Source: Modestobacter sp. L9-4 (GTDB taxonomy: Bacteria; Actinomycetota; Actinomycetes; Mycobacteriales; Geodermatophilaceae). From it: a stretch of DNA of 64,000 nt. Below the pieces are notes generated by a model. That model saw only the letters and a list, made by a program, of their open reading frames with translations, was not told where the DNA came from and searched no databases. How positions within the stretch are numbered: the stretch's first letter is position 1; every line of letters begins with the position of its first letter. Below, piece after piece: positions 47,117 through 56,448 of this stretch. The translations under genes and the position numbers were made by a program. The stretch lies in assembly GCF_019112525.1 (NCBI RefSeq), contig NZ_CP077800.1:744001-808000 (forward strand). The letters run 5' to 3'.

Positions 47117-47164
47117 CTGCACCGTCGTCGTCGACCAGGGGGAAGGTCGACGGCGGCGGTGCAG
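47117..47164. terminator. 20-bp stem terminator after the membrane protein gene
   Basis: CTGCACCGTCGTCGTCGACC (47117-47136) pairs with 47145-47164, with two G-U pairs in the RNA of the plus strand and an eight-base loop. It begins 13 bases after the stop. A second shorter stem (CCGTCCCG...CGGGACGG) lies just downstream in the same gap. Confidence 0.8.
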
Positions 47165-47302
47165 CCGTGTGCGCCCCCGTCCCGCTTGCTCCCTCCGGGA
47201 CGGGCGGGACAGCCGTGTCCGGTGGGGCCGTTGAGGTCAGGGGCCCGGCGTCCCGAGCGTGTTGCGCCGACGACGGCGGGCCACGTCCCGCACCGTCGGT
47301 GC

Positions 47303-47539
47303 ATGGGCTTCACCTACCGCACGGCCCGCGCCGTGGTCATGGTCGGGTCGCTGAGTGATCCCGCCGGACAGACCGCCCGGCTCATCGGCCCCGCGCACGC
47401 CACGCTGGGCAGCGGCCCCCGCGGCCGCCGTGCCCTCTGCGGCGCCTACGTCGCCCGCGACGAGGAGGTCGCCTGGCCGCCGCAGCCCGACGTGAGCGAC
47501 GTCCTCTGCGATCACTGCAGCACCCTCGCGCGGCTCTGA
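47303..47539 (+). CDS. Small protein with three cysteines, unknown
   Basis: A 78-residue protein from ATG 47303 (MGFTYRTARAVVMVGSLSDP). It contains RRALCGAYVARDEE and a C-terminal VLCDHCSTLARL, so one CG and one CxxC pair could bind a metal. No domain is recognised and no clear ribosome site is seen. It stands alone between two strong terminator-like stems and the large helicase gene. The frame extends upstream to 47159 but that part is repeat-rich leader. Confidence 0.55.
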   Translation: MGFTYRTARAVVMVGSLSDPAGQTARLIGPAHATLGSGPRGRRALCGAYVARDEEVAWPPQPDVSDVLCDHCSTLARL

Positions 47540-47685
47540 CCGGGCCGACCGCCCCTCCCCGGACCACCAACCGCCCGCCGCTCCGGCCCGGATCCGTCCA
47601 CCTCACGCGACACGCCCGCCACATCCGTCCCACCAGATCGCCGGTCGAGAGGGGAACGTTCCGTCCGACCGGGTAGACAGAACGC

Positions 47686-50600
47686 ATGGGGAACGTCGCG
47701 GACCGTCAGCCGAGCACCGAGGGCCAGGTGCCCCCGTCGTCGGCGACCGTCGGCCTGGAGCTCACGGTCACCCCCGCGCTCACCGCCGCCCTCGCCGCCA
47801 GCGGCGCCCCGGTGGTTCCCCGGCTGGAGCTGACCAGCGCCACGACCGTCCTCGGCGCCACCCTCCGGCTGGCCGTGCAGGACGCCGAGGGTCCGATCGG
47901 CAGCCCCGCCGAACAGCAGGTCGACCTGCTGGCCGGCGTGACCACCGTGGTCGAGGACGTCGCGCTGACCCTGGACCCGGCGGTGATGCTCGCGGTCACC
48001 GCCCCCTCGCTGGCCTGGGTCCGCGTCCAGCTGGTGGCCGGCGGCCTGCTGCTGGCCGAGCGCCGCGTCCCGGTGCACGTGCTCCCCGCCGCGCAGTGGG
48101 CGCCCACTCCCCTGCCGCTGGCCCTGTCGCTGCTGGCCGCGCACGTGCAGCCCGAGGACCCGGCGGTCACCGCGCTGCTCGCCGAGGCCGCCCAGCTGCT
48201 GCAGGAGGGCACCGACAGCCCGAGCATGCCCGGCTACGCCGAGGGCCCCGAGCGGGTCGACGAGGTGGTCGAGGCGATCACCTGGGCGATGCGCCGCCGC
48301 AGCATCCGGGCCGAGGAGCCGCCGGTGGGCCGGGTCGACGCCGGTCAGCACGTGCGCACCCCCGGCGAGGTCCTCGACGGCCAGGCGGGCACCGGCCTGG
48401 ACACGGTCGTGACGCTGGCGGCCGCCTGCGAGCGGGCCGGCCTGCGGCCCCTGCTGTGGGTCGTGGAGGGGCACGCGTTCCTCGGCTACTGGCGCGAGGA
48501 CCGCAGCGCCGAGCACGCGGCCACCGACGACGTCACCGCGCTGGTGGCCGAGGTCGACGCGGGGGCGGTCGGCCTGGTCGAGACCCGGCTGCTCACCGAC
48601 CGCGGCAACACCCGTGCCGACCTGCACGGGCCGGCCTACCGGGCCTGGCTGACCGGTGACCGGGCCCGCGTCCTCGGCGTCACCGACGTCACCCGGGCCC
48701 GGGAGGAGGGCGTGCTGCCGCTGCCCTCACCGGTCCGGACGCCCGAGGTGGACCCCGCACCGGCACCCGAGCCCGCGCCCGAGCCGGTCGAGCCGGCCGC
48801 CGAGGTCGTCCCCGAGCCCCCCGTCGCCCCGGCCGCACCGCCCCCGCCGCCCCGCGTCCAGCAGTGGAAGGCCGCGCTGCTGGACCTCAGCGTGCGCAAC
48901 CGGCTGATCAACCACACCGAGCGGGCCGGCATCCCGCTCACCGTCCCCGGCGACGTCCTGCCCGTGCTCGAGGACCTGGTGGCCACCGGGTCCACCCTCA
49001 CCCTGCTGCCCGGTGACCAGCTCACCGACGACGACCGCGAGCGCGGCCTCCGCTCCGCCGCCGAGCTGCCCACCGAGACGCTGGCCCGGCTGCTCACCCG
49101 CGAGCGGGCGGTGCACGTCGACGTCCCGCGGGCGGCCTACCTGCCGCGGCTGCGGGCCCTGGCCCACCGCGCGCGCACCGGGCTCGAGGAGACCGGCGCC
49201 AACCACCTGCACCTGGCGCTGGGCAGCCTGCACTGGGAGGCCGACGGCCGCCCGCTGCGCTCCCCGCTGCTGCTCGTCCCGGTCGAGCTGAGCACCCCCA
49301 CGGCAGGTGGAGCGCACCGGCTCACCCTGGACGAGTCCGGTGCGGCGACCGCCAACCCGAGCCTGCTGGAGAAGCTCGCCCAGGTGCACGGGCTGTCCGT
49401 GCCGGGCCTGGCGCCCGGCGACGGCCGCGGCCTGGACCTGGCCACCGTGCTCGCGGCGATGCGGCAGGCGCTCACGGACGCCGGGCTGCCCTGGCGGGTG
49501 GCGGCCACCGCGGACCTGGCCGTCCTGCCGTCCGCGACGTCCCGGATGTGGCACGACCTGGACCGGCACTGGCCGCAACTGGCCACCGGCCCGGTGGTGG
49601 CGCACCTGGTCGACCGTCCCGACACCCCCTTCGCCGACCCGGCGCCCGACACCGCCGGCGCGGTCGACCTCGACGCGCTGGCCGCCCGCTGCCCGCTGCC
49701 GGCCGACGCCTCGCAGCTGCGCGCGGTGGCCGAGGGCCTGGCCGGTCGCACGTTCGTGCTCGAGGGCGCGCCCGGCACCGGCAAGTCCCAGACCATCGCC
49801 AACCTGCTCACCCGGGCCGTCGCCGACGGCAAGCGGGTGCTGTTCGTCGCCGAGAAGCGCGCCGCCCTGGACGTCGTGGCCCGCCGGCTGGACGCGGTGG
49901 GCATGGGGCCCTTTGCCCTCGACCTGCACGACAAGGGCAGCCGGCCGGCCGTCGTCCGCGCGCAGGTGCGCACCGCGCTGGAGCACGCCGTCTCCGTCGA
50001 CGAGGCCGGGCTGGCCGGCGACGCCGAGGAGCTGCGGTCGGCCACCCGCGCCCTGGAGCACTACGCCGAGCTGCTGCACGCGCCCAACCCCGCCGGGACG
50101 TCGTTGTACTCGGCGCACGCCGACGCGCTCGCCGCCGACGCCGCCACCCCGCCGCTGCCGGTCACCGCCTCCTTCGCCGCCCGGGCCGACGCCGACGTGG
50201 TCACCGCGGTGCGCCGCGCGCTGGCGCTGCTGCCCGACATCGCCGGGCTGGCCCGCCCGTCCGCCACGCACGCCTGGGGCTTCATCGACACCATCGAGCT
50301 GGACATCACCGCCGTCCAGCAGGCGGCCGCCGCCGTCGACGCCGCGGTCCGCGAGCTGCCCGGTGAGGGCGGGCCGGCCGGCGCGGTGCGCGCGGCAGGC
50401 ACCGCGGAGGACCTCGACACCCTGGTCCACCTGCTCACCGGCCCCCGGCTCGGGCTCGACGTCCTGGACGAGGTGCGCTCGGCCCGCTGGGCAGCGGCCA
50501 CCGACGACGTCCTCGCCCGGATCGCCGCCCTGGTCGCCGCACCGCACCCGGCGTGGGAGGTGGTCACCCCCGAGGCGCTGGCGCTGCCGCTGGCCGAGCT

Positions 50601-53600
50601 GCGCGAGCAGGCCGGCGCCGCCGCCGACACCGGCTGGCTGGCCCGGCGCGGCAAGCTGGCCTCGGTGCGCGACCAGCTGGCCCCGGTGCTGCAGCCCGGC
50701 GCCGCGCTGCGCCCCGCCGACGTCGCCGACCTGCTCGCCGAGCTGCACCAGGTGCAGGGCGCCGTGCACGCGCTCGCTGCCCGCGCCGCCGGCATCCCCG
50801 GCCTGCAGGTGCCGGTCGGCTGGAACCCGTTCCTGGACTCCGGGCGCTTCCTCGTCGACGCCGAGGTGCGCTGGCTGCGGCGGGCGGCCGCGGCCGTCGG
50901 CGGCGACACCCGGCTGGCCCGCGCGCTGCGCCGCGCACTGGCCGGCGGCCCGGTCGCCGACGCCTCCGCCGCCGGGCCGGTGGCCAGGCTGCGCGACGCC
51001 GTCACGCACCTGCTGGCGGTCTGCTCCAGCACCCCGGCGCTGCTGGCCTCCTGGACCGGCGAGGAGGGCCTGGTGCTGCGCTGGGCCATGACCCGCCCCG
51101 AGCGGGGCGTGGAGTACGTGCACCCGCTGTCGCTGCGGCGCTGGGTCAGCCTGCTCGACACCCTGGAGCCGCTGCGGCTGGCCGGGCTCACCCAGGCGCG
51201 GCTGCTCCTGCGGCACGGGCTGGTGCGGGCCGAGGACGCCGTGACCGCCTTCGACCGCGGTCTCGCCGAGGCCTCGGTGGCCGAGCGGCGCGCGGCGACG
51301 GGGCTGGACGAGTTCGAGGCCGGCCGGCACGAGCAGACCATCGACCGGTTCGCCACCGCCTCGCGCGCCGTCCGGTCGCACCTGGCCGCCGCGGTGCCCG
51401 CCGGGCTGCTGGCCGCCCGCCCGGTCGACCCCGCCTCCGGCGAGGGCCCGGTCGCCGCGCTGCGGCGGGAGCTGGCCGAGCAGCGCCGCGGCCTGGGCGT
51501 GCGCGGCCTGCTCGCCGCCCACGGCGAGCTGATCACCACGCTGATGCCGTGCGTGCTGGCCAGCCCGGACACCGTGGCCCGCTTCCTGCCGGCCGCGCCC
51601 GACCTGTTCGACCTCGTCGTGTTCGACGAGGCGTCGCAGATCCGGGTCGCCGACGCCGTCGGCGCACTGGGCCGGGCGCGGGCCGCCGTCGTCGTCGGCG
51701 ACAGCCGCCAGCTGCCGCCCAGCTCCATCGCCGACGGCACCGGCGCGGACACCGAGGCCGGCGAGCCCGACGAGGAGAGCGTCCTGTCGGCCTGCGTGCG
51801 GGCCGGGGTGCCGCGGCGGTACCTGTCCTGGCACTACCGCAGCCAGGACGAGACGCTGATCGCCTTCAGCAACGCCCAGTACTACGACGGGCGGCTGTCC
51901 ACCTTCCCCGCCCCCGGTCACGGCCGGGCGTCCGCGGTCGCCGGTGGCCGCGGGATCTCCCTGGTGCGGGTGCCCGGCACGTTCCTGCGCTCGGGCCCGG
52001 GCCTGCGCACCAACCCGGTCGAGGCCCGGGCGGTCGTCGACGAGGTGCTGCACCGGTTCGCCCTCGCCGTCCCGCCGGTGCCCTCGATCGGCCTGCCGGT
52101 CGTGCCCTCGATCGGCGTGGTCACCTTCAACGCCGCGCAGCGGGCACTGATCGAGGAGCTGCTGCGCGACTCCGGCGACGAGCGCGTCGTGGGCGCGCTG
52201 GACCGCACCGACGGCGAGGGCCTGTTCGTCAAGAACCTGGAGAACGTCCAGGGCGACGAGCGCGACGTCGTGCTGTTCTCCACCGGCTTCAGCCCCGACG
52301 CCGCCGGCCGGCTGCCGCTGAACTTCGGCCCGCTCAACCGCCGCGGCGGTGAGCGCCGGCTCAACGTCGCGGTCACCCGCGCCCGGCGCCAGGTCGTGGT
52401 GTTCAACTCCTTCACCCCCGAGCAGCTGCGCGCCGAGGAGACCTCCTCGCTGGGCGTGAAGCACCTGCGCGCCTACCTCGACCTGGCCGCGCACGGCACC
52501 GACGTGCTGCCGGGCTCCGCGCACCGGCTGGTCGTGGAGGACCGGCACCGCGACGACGTCGCCGCCGAGCTGCGCGCCCGCGGCCTGGCCGTGCGCACCG
52601 ACGTCGGGCTCTCGGACTTCCGCATCGACCTCACCGTCGCCCCGGCCTCGGCGCCGGACTCCCCCGTGCTCGCGGTGCTGCTCGACGGCCCGCAGTGGGC
52701 CCGGCGCGAGACCGTCGGCGACCGGGACGGCCTGCCGGTCGAGGTGCTCGGTGAGCTGATGGGCTGGCCGGCCGTCGAACGCGTCTGGCTGCCCACCTGG
52801 CTCGCCGACCGGGAGGCCGTGCTCGACCGGCTCTCCGACGCGGTCGCCGCCGCCACCCCGCGCGAGCCCGACCCGGAGCCCGAGGTCGAGCCCGTCGTCG
52901 AGGTCGGGCCCGCGGCCGAGGTGGTGGGCGGGGAGCCGGACACCGGAGCCGTCGCCCCCGAGCCCGATCCGGTGACCGACCGGACGGACGGGCAGCCGAC
53001 CGCGCCGGCGCCGGAGGTGCGCCCGGCGCACGTCCTGCCCCGGGTCACGCCGGCCACCGTCGAGGACGGGCCCTGGGACGGCTCGCTCGCCGACGTCATC
53101 CAGCTGCACCGCCCCACCGCCGTCCCGGAGCCCACGCCCGTCCCCGAGCCCGTCCCCGAGCCCACCGTCGAGCCCGAGTTGGCCGTCGAGCCCGAGCCCA
53201 CCGTCGAGCCTGAGCCCACCGTCGAGCCCGAGCCGGCCGTCGAGTCCGTCCCCGCGCTCGAGCCGGCCGTCGAGCCCGTTCCCGAGCCCGAGCCGGCCGC
53301 CGTGCCCGAGGCCGTCGCCGAACCGACCGACGTCGCCGCCGAGGCGGCCGACGTCGCCGTCGTCGTCGATCCCGCACCCGAGACGCAGCCCGCCGTCGCC
53401 CGCCCCCCGGCCGCAGCACGGCCGCGGGCCCGCACCGGCTCGCGCGCCGCGCGGCCGGCGCCGCTGGACGAGGAGCAGCCGTTCATCGCCTGGACGCCGA
53501 AGCCGGCCGGTGACAAGCGGCAGCTGGACCGCCTCGGCGATCCGACCGTGGCCCGGCTGGTGCGCCGGGTGCTCACCGCCGGGCTCAAGGCGGAGGGGCC

Positions 53601-54012
53601 GGTGCACCGTGACCGGCTCACCCGGATCACCGCGCACGCGTTCGGCCTGACCCGGGTCACCGATGCCCGGCGGGACGCGCTGCTGGCGCTGCTGCCGGCC
53701 GGCGTCCAGGACGGCGACTTCCTGTGGCCGGCCGGCGTCGACCGGTCGGACTGGGCGTGGTTCCGCCGGCAGTCGATCAGCGCCGAGCGCCCGCTGGAGC
53801 ACGTCGCACCGCGCGAGATCGGCAACGCGATGGTGGCGTTGTGCCGGGCGAACGCCGGGCTCCCCCGGGACGAGCTGTTCTCGCGCACCGCCATCGTCTT
53901 CGGGCACCGCCGCCGCACCGCGGGGCTGCTGCCGCTGCTGGACGCGGCGCTCGAGCTGACCCTGGCCGAGGGCCGGCTGATCGAGCGGCCGGACGGCGTT
54001 CTCACGGCCTGA
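47686..54012 (+). CDS. Giant DUF4011 / SF1 helicase / restriction-nuclease / DUF3320 protein
   Basis: A 2,108-residue protein. The N-terminal 330 residues include a transglutaminase-like segment (TPGEVLDGQAGTGLDTVV, EGHAFLGYW) in which the expected nucleophilic Cys is Gly237. DUF4011 follows at about 395-560 (WKAALLDLSVRNRLINHTE). The SF1 helicase has Walker A GAPGTGKSQ near 694, VFDEASQI near 1313, GDSRQLPPSS, SWHYRSQDE and NVAVTRARRQ near 1560. A restriction-endonuclease-like domain follows (LAVRTDVGLSDFRIDLTV, about 1615-1725), then a Pro-Glu linker and DUF3320 (about 1940-2105). The ATG lies seven bases after TAGACA with no ribosome site, so the mRNA may be leaderless. Related proteins occur in antiphage loci; a defence or repair role is inferred. 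Confidence 0.92.
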   Translation: MGNVADRQPSTEGQVPPSSATVGLELTVTPALTAALAASGAPVVPRLELTSATTVLGATLRLAVQDAEGPIGSPAEQQVDLLAGVTTVVEDVALTLDPAVMLAVTAPSLAWVRVQLVAGGLLLAERRVPVHVLPAAQWAPTPLPLALSLLAAHVQPEDPAVTALLAEAAQLLQEGTDSPSMPGYAEGPERVDEVVEAITWAMRRRSIRAEEPPVGRVDAGQHVRTPGEVLDGQAGTGLDTVVTLAAACERAGLRPLLWVVEGHAFLGYWREDRSAEHAATDDVTALVAEVDAGAVGLVETRLLTDRGNTRADLHGPAYRAWLTGDRARVLGVTDVTRAREEGVLPLPSPVRTPEVDPAPAPEPAPEPVEPAAEVVPEPPVAPAAPPPPPRVQQWKAALLDLSVRNRLINHTERAGIPLTVPGDVLPVLEDLVATGSTLTLLPGDQLTDDDRERGLRSAAELPTETLARLLTRERAVHVDVPRAAYLPRLRALAHRARTGLEETGANHLHLALGSLHWEADGRPLRSPLLLVPVELSTPTAGGAHRLTLDESGAATANPSLLEKLAQVHGLSVPGLAPGDGRGLDLATVLAAMRQALTDAGLPWRVAATADLAVLPSATSRMWHDLDRHWPQLATGPVVAHLVDRPDTPFADPAPDTAGAVDLDALAARCPLPADASQLRAVAEGLAGRTFVLEGAPGTGKSQTIANLLTRAVADGKRVLFVAEKRAALDVVARRLDAVGMGPFALDLHDKGSRPAVVRAQVRTALEHAVSVDEAGLAGDAEELRSATRALEHYAELLHAPNPAGTSLYSAHADALAADAATPPLPVTASFAARADADVVTAVRRALALLPDIAGLARPSATHAWGFIDTIELDITAVQQAAAAVDAAVRELPGEGGPAGAVRAAGTAEDLDTLVHLLTGPRLGLDVLDEVRSARWAAATDDVLARIAALVAAPHPAWEVVTPEALALPLAELREQAGAAADTGWLARRGKLASVRDQLAPVLQPGAALRPADVADLLAELHQVQGAVHALAARAAGIPGLQVPVGWNPFLDSGRFLVDAEVRWLRRAAAAVGGDTRLARALRRALAGGPVADASAAGPVARLRDAVTHLLAVCSSTPALLASWTGEEGLVLRWAMTRPERGVEYVHPLSLRRWVSLLDTLEPLRLAGLTQARLLLRHGLVRAEDAVTAFDRGLAEASVAERRAATGLDEFEAGRHEQTIDRFATASRAVRSHLAAAVPAGLLAARPVDPASGEGPVAALRRELAEQRRGLGVRGLLAAHGELITTLMPCVLASPDTVARFLPAAPDLFDLVVFDEASQIRVADAVGALGRARAAVVVGDSRQLPPSSIADGTGADTEAGEPDEESVLSACVRAGVPRRYLSWHYRSQDETLIAFSNAQYYDGRLSTFPAPGHGRASAVAGGRGISLVRVPGTFLRSGPGLRTNPVEARAVVDEVLHRFALAVPPVPSIGLPVVPSIGVVTFNAAQRALIEELLRDSGDERVVGALDRTDGEGLFVKNLENVQGDERDVVLFSTGFSPDAAGRLPLNFGPLNRRGGERRLNVAVTRARRQVVVFNSFTPEQLRAEETSSLGVKHLRAYLDLAAHGTDVLPGSAHRLVVEDRHRDDVAAELRARGLAVRTDVGLSDFRIDLTVAPASAPDSPVLAVLLDGPQWARRETVGDRDGLPVEVLGELMGWPAVERVWLPTWLADREAVLDRLSDAVAAATPREPDPEPEVEPVVEVGPAAEVVGGEPDTGAVAPEPDPVTDRTDGQPTAPAPEVRPAHVLPRVTPATVEDGPWDGSLADVIQLHRPTAVPEPTPVPEPVPEPTVEPELAVEPEPTVEPEPTVEPEPAVESVPALEPAVEPVPEPEPAAVPEAVAEPTDVAAEAADVAVVVDPAPETQPAVARPPAAARPRARTGSRAARPAPLDEEQPFIAWTPKPAGDKRQLDRLGDPTVARLVRRVLTAGLKAEGPVHRDRLTRITAHAFGLTRVTDARRDALLALLPAGVQDGDFLWPAGVDRSDWAWFRRQSISAERPLEHVAPREIGNAMVALCRANAGLPRDELFSRTAIVFGHRRRTAGLLPLLDAALELTLAEGRLIERPDGVLTA
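53122..53322. repeat. Pro-Glu-Val low-complexity linker repeat
   Basis: Codons repeat the hexamer-like pattern gtcgagcccgagcccacc, giving EPTVEPEP-type units at about residues 1813-1879 of the giant helicase. Similar but shorter PAPEPAPEP tracts occur near 48755-48840, so the protein has two Pro-Glu linkers between domains. It is a likely site of length variation between strains. Confidence 0.85.
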
Positions 54013-54107
54013 GCGCCCGCAGGCGCACCCGTCCGGAACGCAGGACCGTGGGCGACACCGCCGGCGGCGTGCCCGGCCCGAGCCCGGATCGGGGATGATC
54101 AGCCGCG

Positions 54108-56393
54108 ATGAGCAGTGCACCCCCGCGCGACGACCACGCCCGTACCGCGGCCGCGGTGGCCGCCGCCCTCGCCGCCCTCGGTGGCGCCGAGGACGAGCAG
54201 CAGGTCCTCGAGGTGGTGGCCGGCCGGCTCGCCCCGCTGCTGGGTGCGCGCACCGCCGGGCTCGTCCTGCGCCAGCCCGACGGCACGTCGGTCCGGGCGC
54301 TGACCCTCGACCCGACCTCGTCGCCCCCGGCGACGCGGTCGACCCTGCTGGGCACCGACGACGGCGGGCCGGCCGTGCGTGCGGCGGTCACCGGCCGCTC
54401 CGCCTCCGCACCGGGCGAGGTCGCGGTGCCCCTGGTCCTCGCCGGCTCGGTGCTCGGCTCCCTGGTGCTCACCGGCGACGGACAGCACCGGCCGGACCCC
54501 GGCGACGAGCTGCTGACCGCGGTCGCCGCGGTCACCGCGCAGGTGCTGGTCCGGGTCGCCGACCGGGTGTCCGTGGAGTCCGCCGACGCCCGGGCCGCGG
54601 TGTCGACGCAGCGGCTGGCCCTGGTCGACGCCGTCAGCGACCTGTTCGCCCGGCACCACGACCCGGCGCGCCAGGACGACGTCGTCCGCGGGCTGGCCCG
54701 GCTGGTCGTCCCCGGGCTGGCCGACTGGTGCACCCTCACGCTCGCCCCGGTCGGACGGGTGCGGCGCACGGTCGGCTGGGCCCACTCCGACCCGGAGCTG
54801 GAGGACACGCTCGCCCGGTACGCGCAGGTCCAGGCGGCGGCGATGAGCGAGAACGCCGCGGTGGCCGTGGCGCTGCGCACCGGCGAGGAGGTGCACACCC
54901 GGATGCCCCCCGTGCAGGACTGGGTGGGCCCGGCGCCGGCGCAGCAGATGCTCCGCACCCTGGCCCCCGAGCAGGTCGCAGTCCTGCCGCTGGGCACCGG
55001 TGGGCGCCCGCTCGGGGCGATGGCGCTGATCCGCACCGGTGGCCGACCGGCCCTGTCGGCCGACGAGCTGCGCACGGCCCAGGAGGTGGCCCGCCGGGCC
55101 GGGCTGGCGCTGGACAACCTCCGGCTGCGCGACCGGGCGGCCCTGCTCGGCGAGGTGTCCGACCGGCTGGCCAGCACGATGGACGCCGAGCAGGCCGTCG
55201 CCCGGCTGGCCCGCCTCGTCGTGCCCACGCTGGCCGACTTCTGCATCGTCACGCTGGTGCAGGACGACGCCGAGCCAGGCACCCCGCGGTCGCTGCGCGA
55301 CATCGGCTCCTGGCACGTCGAGCCGGCACAGCGGGCCACCCTGGAGCGGTACCTGGAGCTGCGGCTGCGCTCCGCGCGGCCCGGTGCGTACGTGCTGGAG
55401 GCGGCGGCCTCGACCGGGCCGGTGCCGATCCCGCCGCACGCGGCCGACGCGATCCGCTCCGTGCTGGTTCCGGGTGAGGCGGCCGACCTGATCGGCGAGC
55501 TCGACCCGGCCCACGGGCTGGTCCTGCCGCTGCGCGCCCGCGGCCGCGTCGTGGGGCTGCTGACCCTCTTCGCCGGCCGGGGCCGCGGCCCGCTGACCGA
55601 CGACGACCTGGCCGCGGCCACCGAGGTCGCGGCCCGTGCCGCCCTCGCGCTGGACAACGCCCGGCTGTACCGCCAGCAGCGCGACCTCGCCGCCACGCTG
55701 CAGCACAGCCTGCTGAGCGCCCCCGCCCGCCCGGCCGGGCTGGAGGTCGCCGTCCGCTACCTCCCGGCGGCCGCCCAGGCGGAGGTGGGTGGCGACTGGT
55801 ACGACGCCTTCGTCGTCCCCGGAGGTGCCCTGGTCCTCGTGGTGGGTGACGTGGCCGGCCACGACGGGGACGCCGCCGCGCAGATGGCCCAGCTGCGCAA
55901 CGTGCTGCGCGGGGTGGCCCAGACGCTGGCCGAACCTCCGGCGGCCGTGCTGGGTGAGCTCGACCGCGCCCTGGACCGGCTCGGGGTGGCGACGATGGCG
56001 ACCGCGGTGCTGTGCCGGCTGGAGCCGGAGGTGGACGACGCCGGTCGCCGGGTGCTGCGCTGGTCCAACGCCGGGCACCCGGCCCCCCTGGTCATCGACC
56101 CCGACGGCACGGTGCGGCTGCTGGAGCGGGACCCGGACCTGCTCCTCGGCGTCCTGCCCTCGACCGGCCGCAGCGACCACGCCACCGTGCTGGCGCCGGG
56201 CTCGACGGTGGTGCTCTACACCGACGGGCTGGTCGAGCGTCGCCGGGAGACCCTCGACGACGGCACGGCGCGGCTGGTCGAGCTCGCGCCGCAGCTGCAC
56301 GGCCGCTCCGCCGAGGAGGTCTGCGACGTGCTGGTGGAGCGCCTGGCGGTCGGCGCGCAGGACGACGTCGCCGTGCTCGTGCTGCGCTGCTGA
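54108..56393 (+). CDS. GAF-domain PP2C/SpoIIE-type serine phosphatase
   Basis: A 761-residue cytosolic protein. Three GAF-like sensory domains fill about residues 15-160, 180-345 and 355-515. The SpoIIE/PP2C domain follows at about 545-760 with VGGDWYDAF, VGDVAGHDGDAAAQM, WSNAGHPAPL, LYTDGLVERR and a C-terminal QDDVAVLVLR, which together supply the acidic metal ligands. Such phosphatases usually dephosphorylate anti-anti-sigma (STAS) proteins and switch on stress sigma factors. No partner is adjacent, so the target is elsewhere. It starts 95 bases after the giant helicase. Confidence 0.93.
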   Translation: MSSAPPRDDHARTAAAVAAALAALGGAEDEQQVLEVVAGRLAPLLGARTAGLVLRQPDGTSVRALTLDPTSSPPATRSTLLGTDDGGPAVRAAVTGRSASAPGEVAVPLVLAGSVLGSLVLTGDGQHRPDPGDELLTAVAAVTAQVLVRVADRVSVESADARAAVSTQRLALVDAVSDLFARHHDPARQDDVVRGLARLVVPGLADWCTLTLAPVGRVRRTVGWAHSDPELEDTLARYAQVQAAAMSENAAVAVALRTGEEVHTRMPPVQDWVGPAPAQQMLRTLAPEQVAVLPLGTGGRPLGAMALIRTGGRPALSADELRTAQEVARRAGLALDNLRLRDRAALLGEVSDRLASTMDAEQAVARLARLVVPTLADFCIVTLVQDDAEPGTPRSLRDIGSWHVEPAQRATLERYLELRLRSARPGAYVLEAAASTGPVPIPPHAADAIRSVLVPGEAADLIGELDPAHGLVLPLRARGRVVGLLTLFAGRGRGPLTDDDLAAATEVAARAALALDNARLYRQQRDLAATLQHSLLSAPARPAGLEVAVRYLPAAAQAEVGGDWYDAFVVPGGALVLVVGDVAGHDGDAAAQMAQLRNVLRGVAQTLAEPPAAVLGELDRALDRLGVATMATAVLCRLEPEVDDAGRRVLRWSNAGHPAPLVIDPDGTVRLLERDPDLLLGVLPSTGRSDHATVLAPGSTVVLYTDGLVERRRETLDDGTARLVELAPQLHGRSAEEVCDVLVERLAVGAQDDVAVLVLRC

Positions 56394-56448
56394 CCTCCCG
56401 CCGGAGGCGTGCCGCGGGTCACCCGGGGCCGCGTTCTACCGTCGGGGC

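Noticed and set aside
48727-54120. A very long minus-strand open frame of about 1,800 codons antisense to the giant helicase
   Set aside because: It is Gly/Arg/Gln/Pro-rich with no domain, and it mirrors the third-position GC bias of the opposite gene, which shows full helicase motifs.
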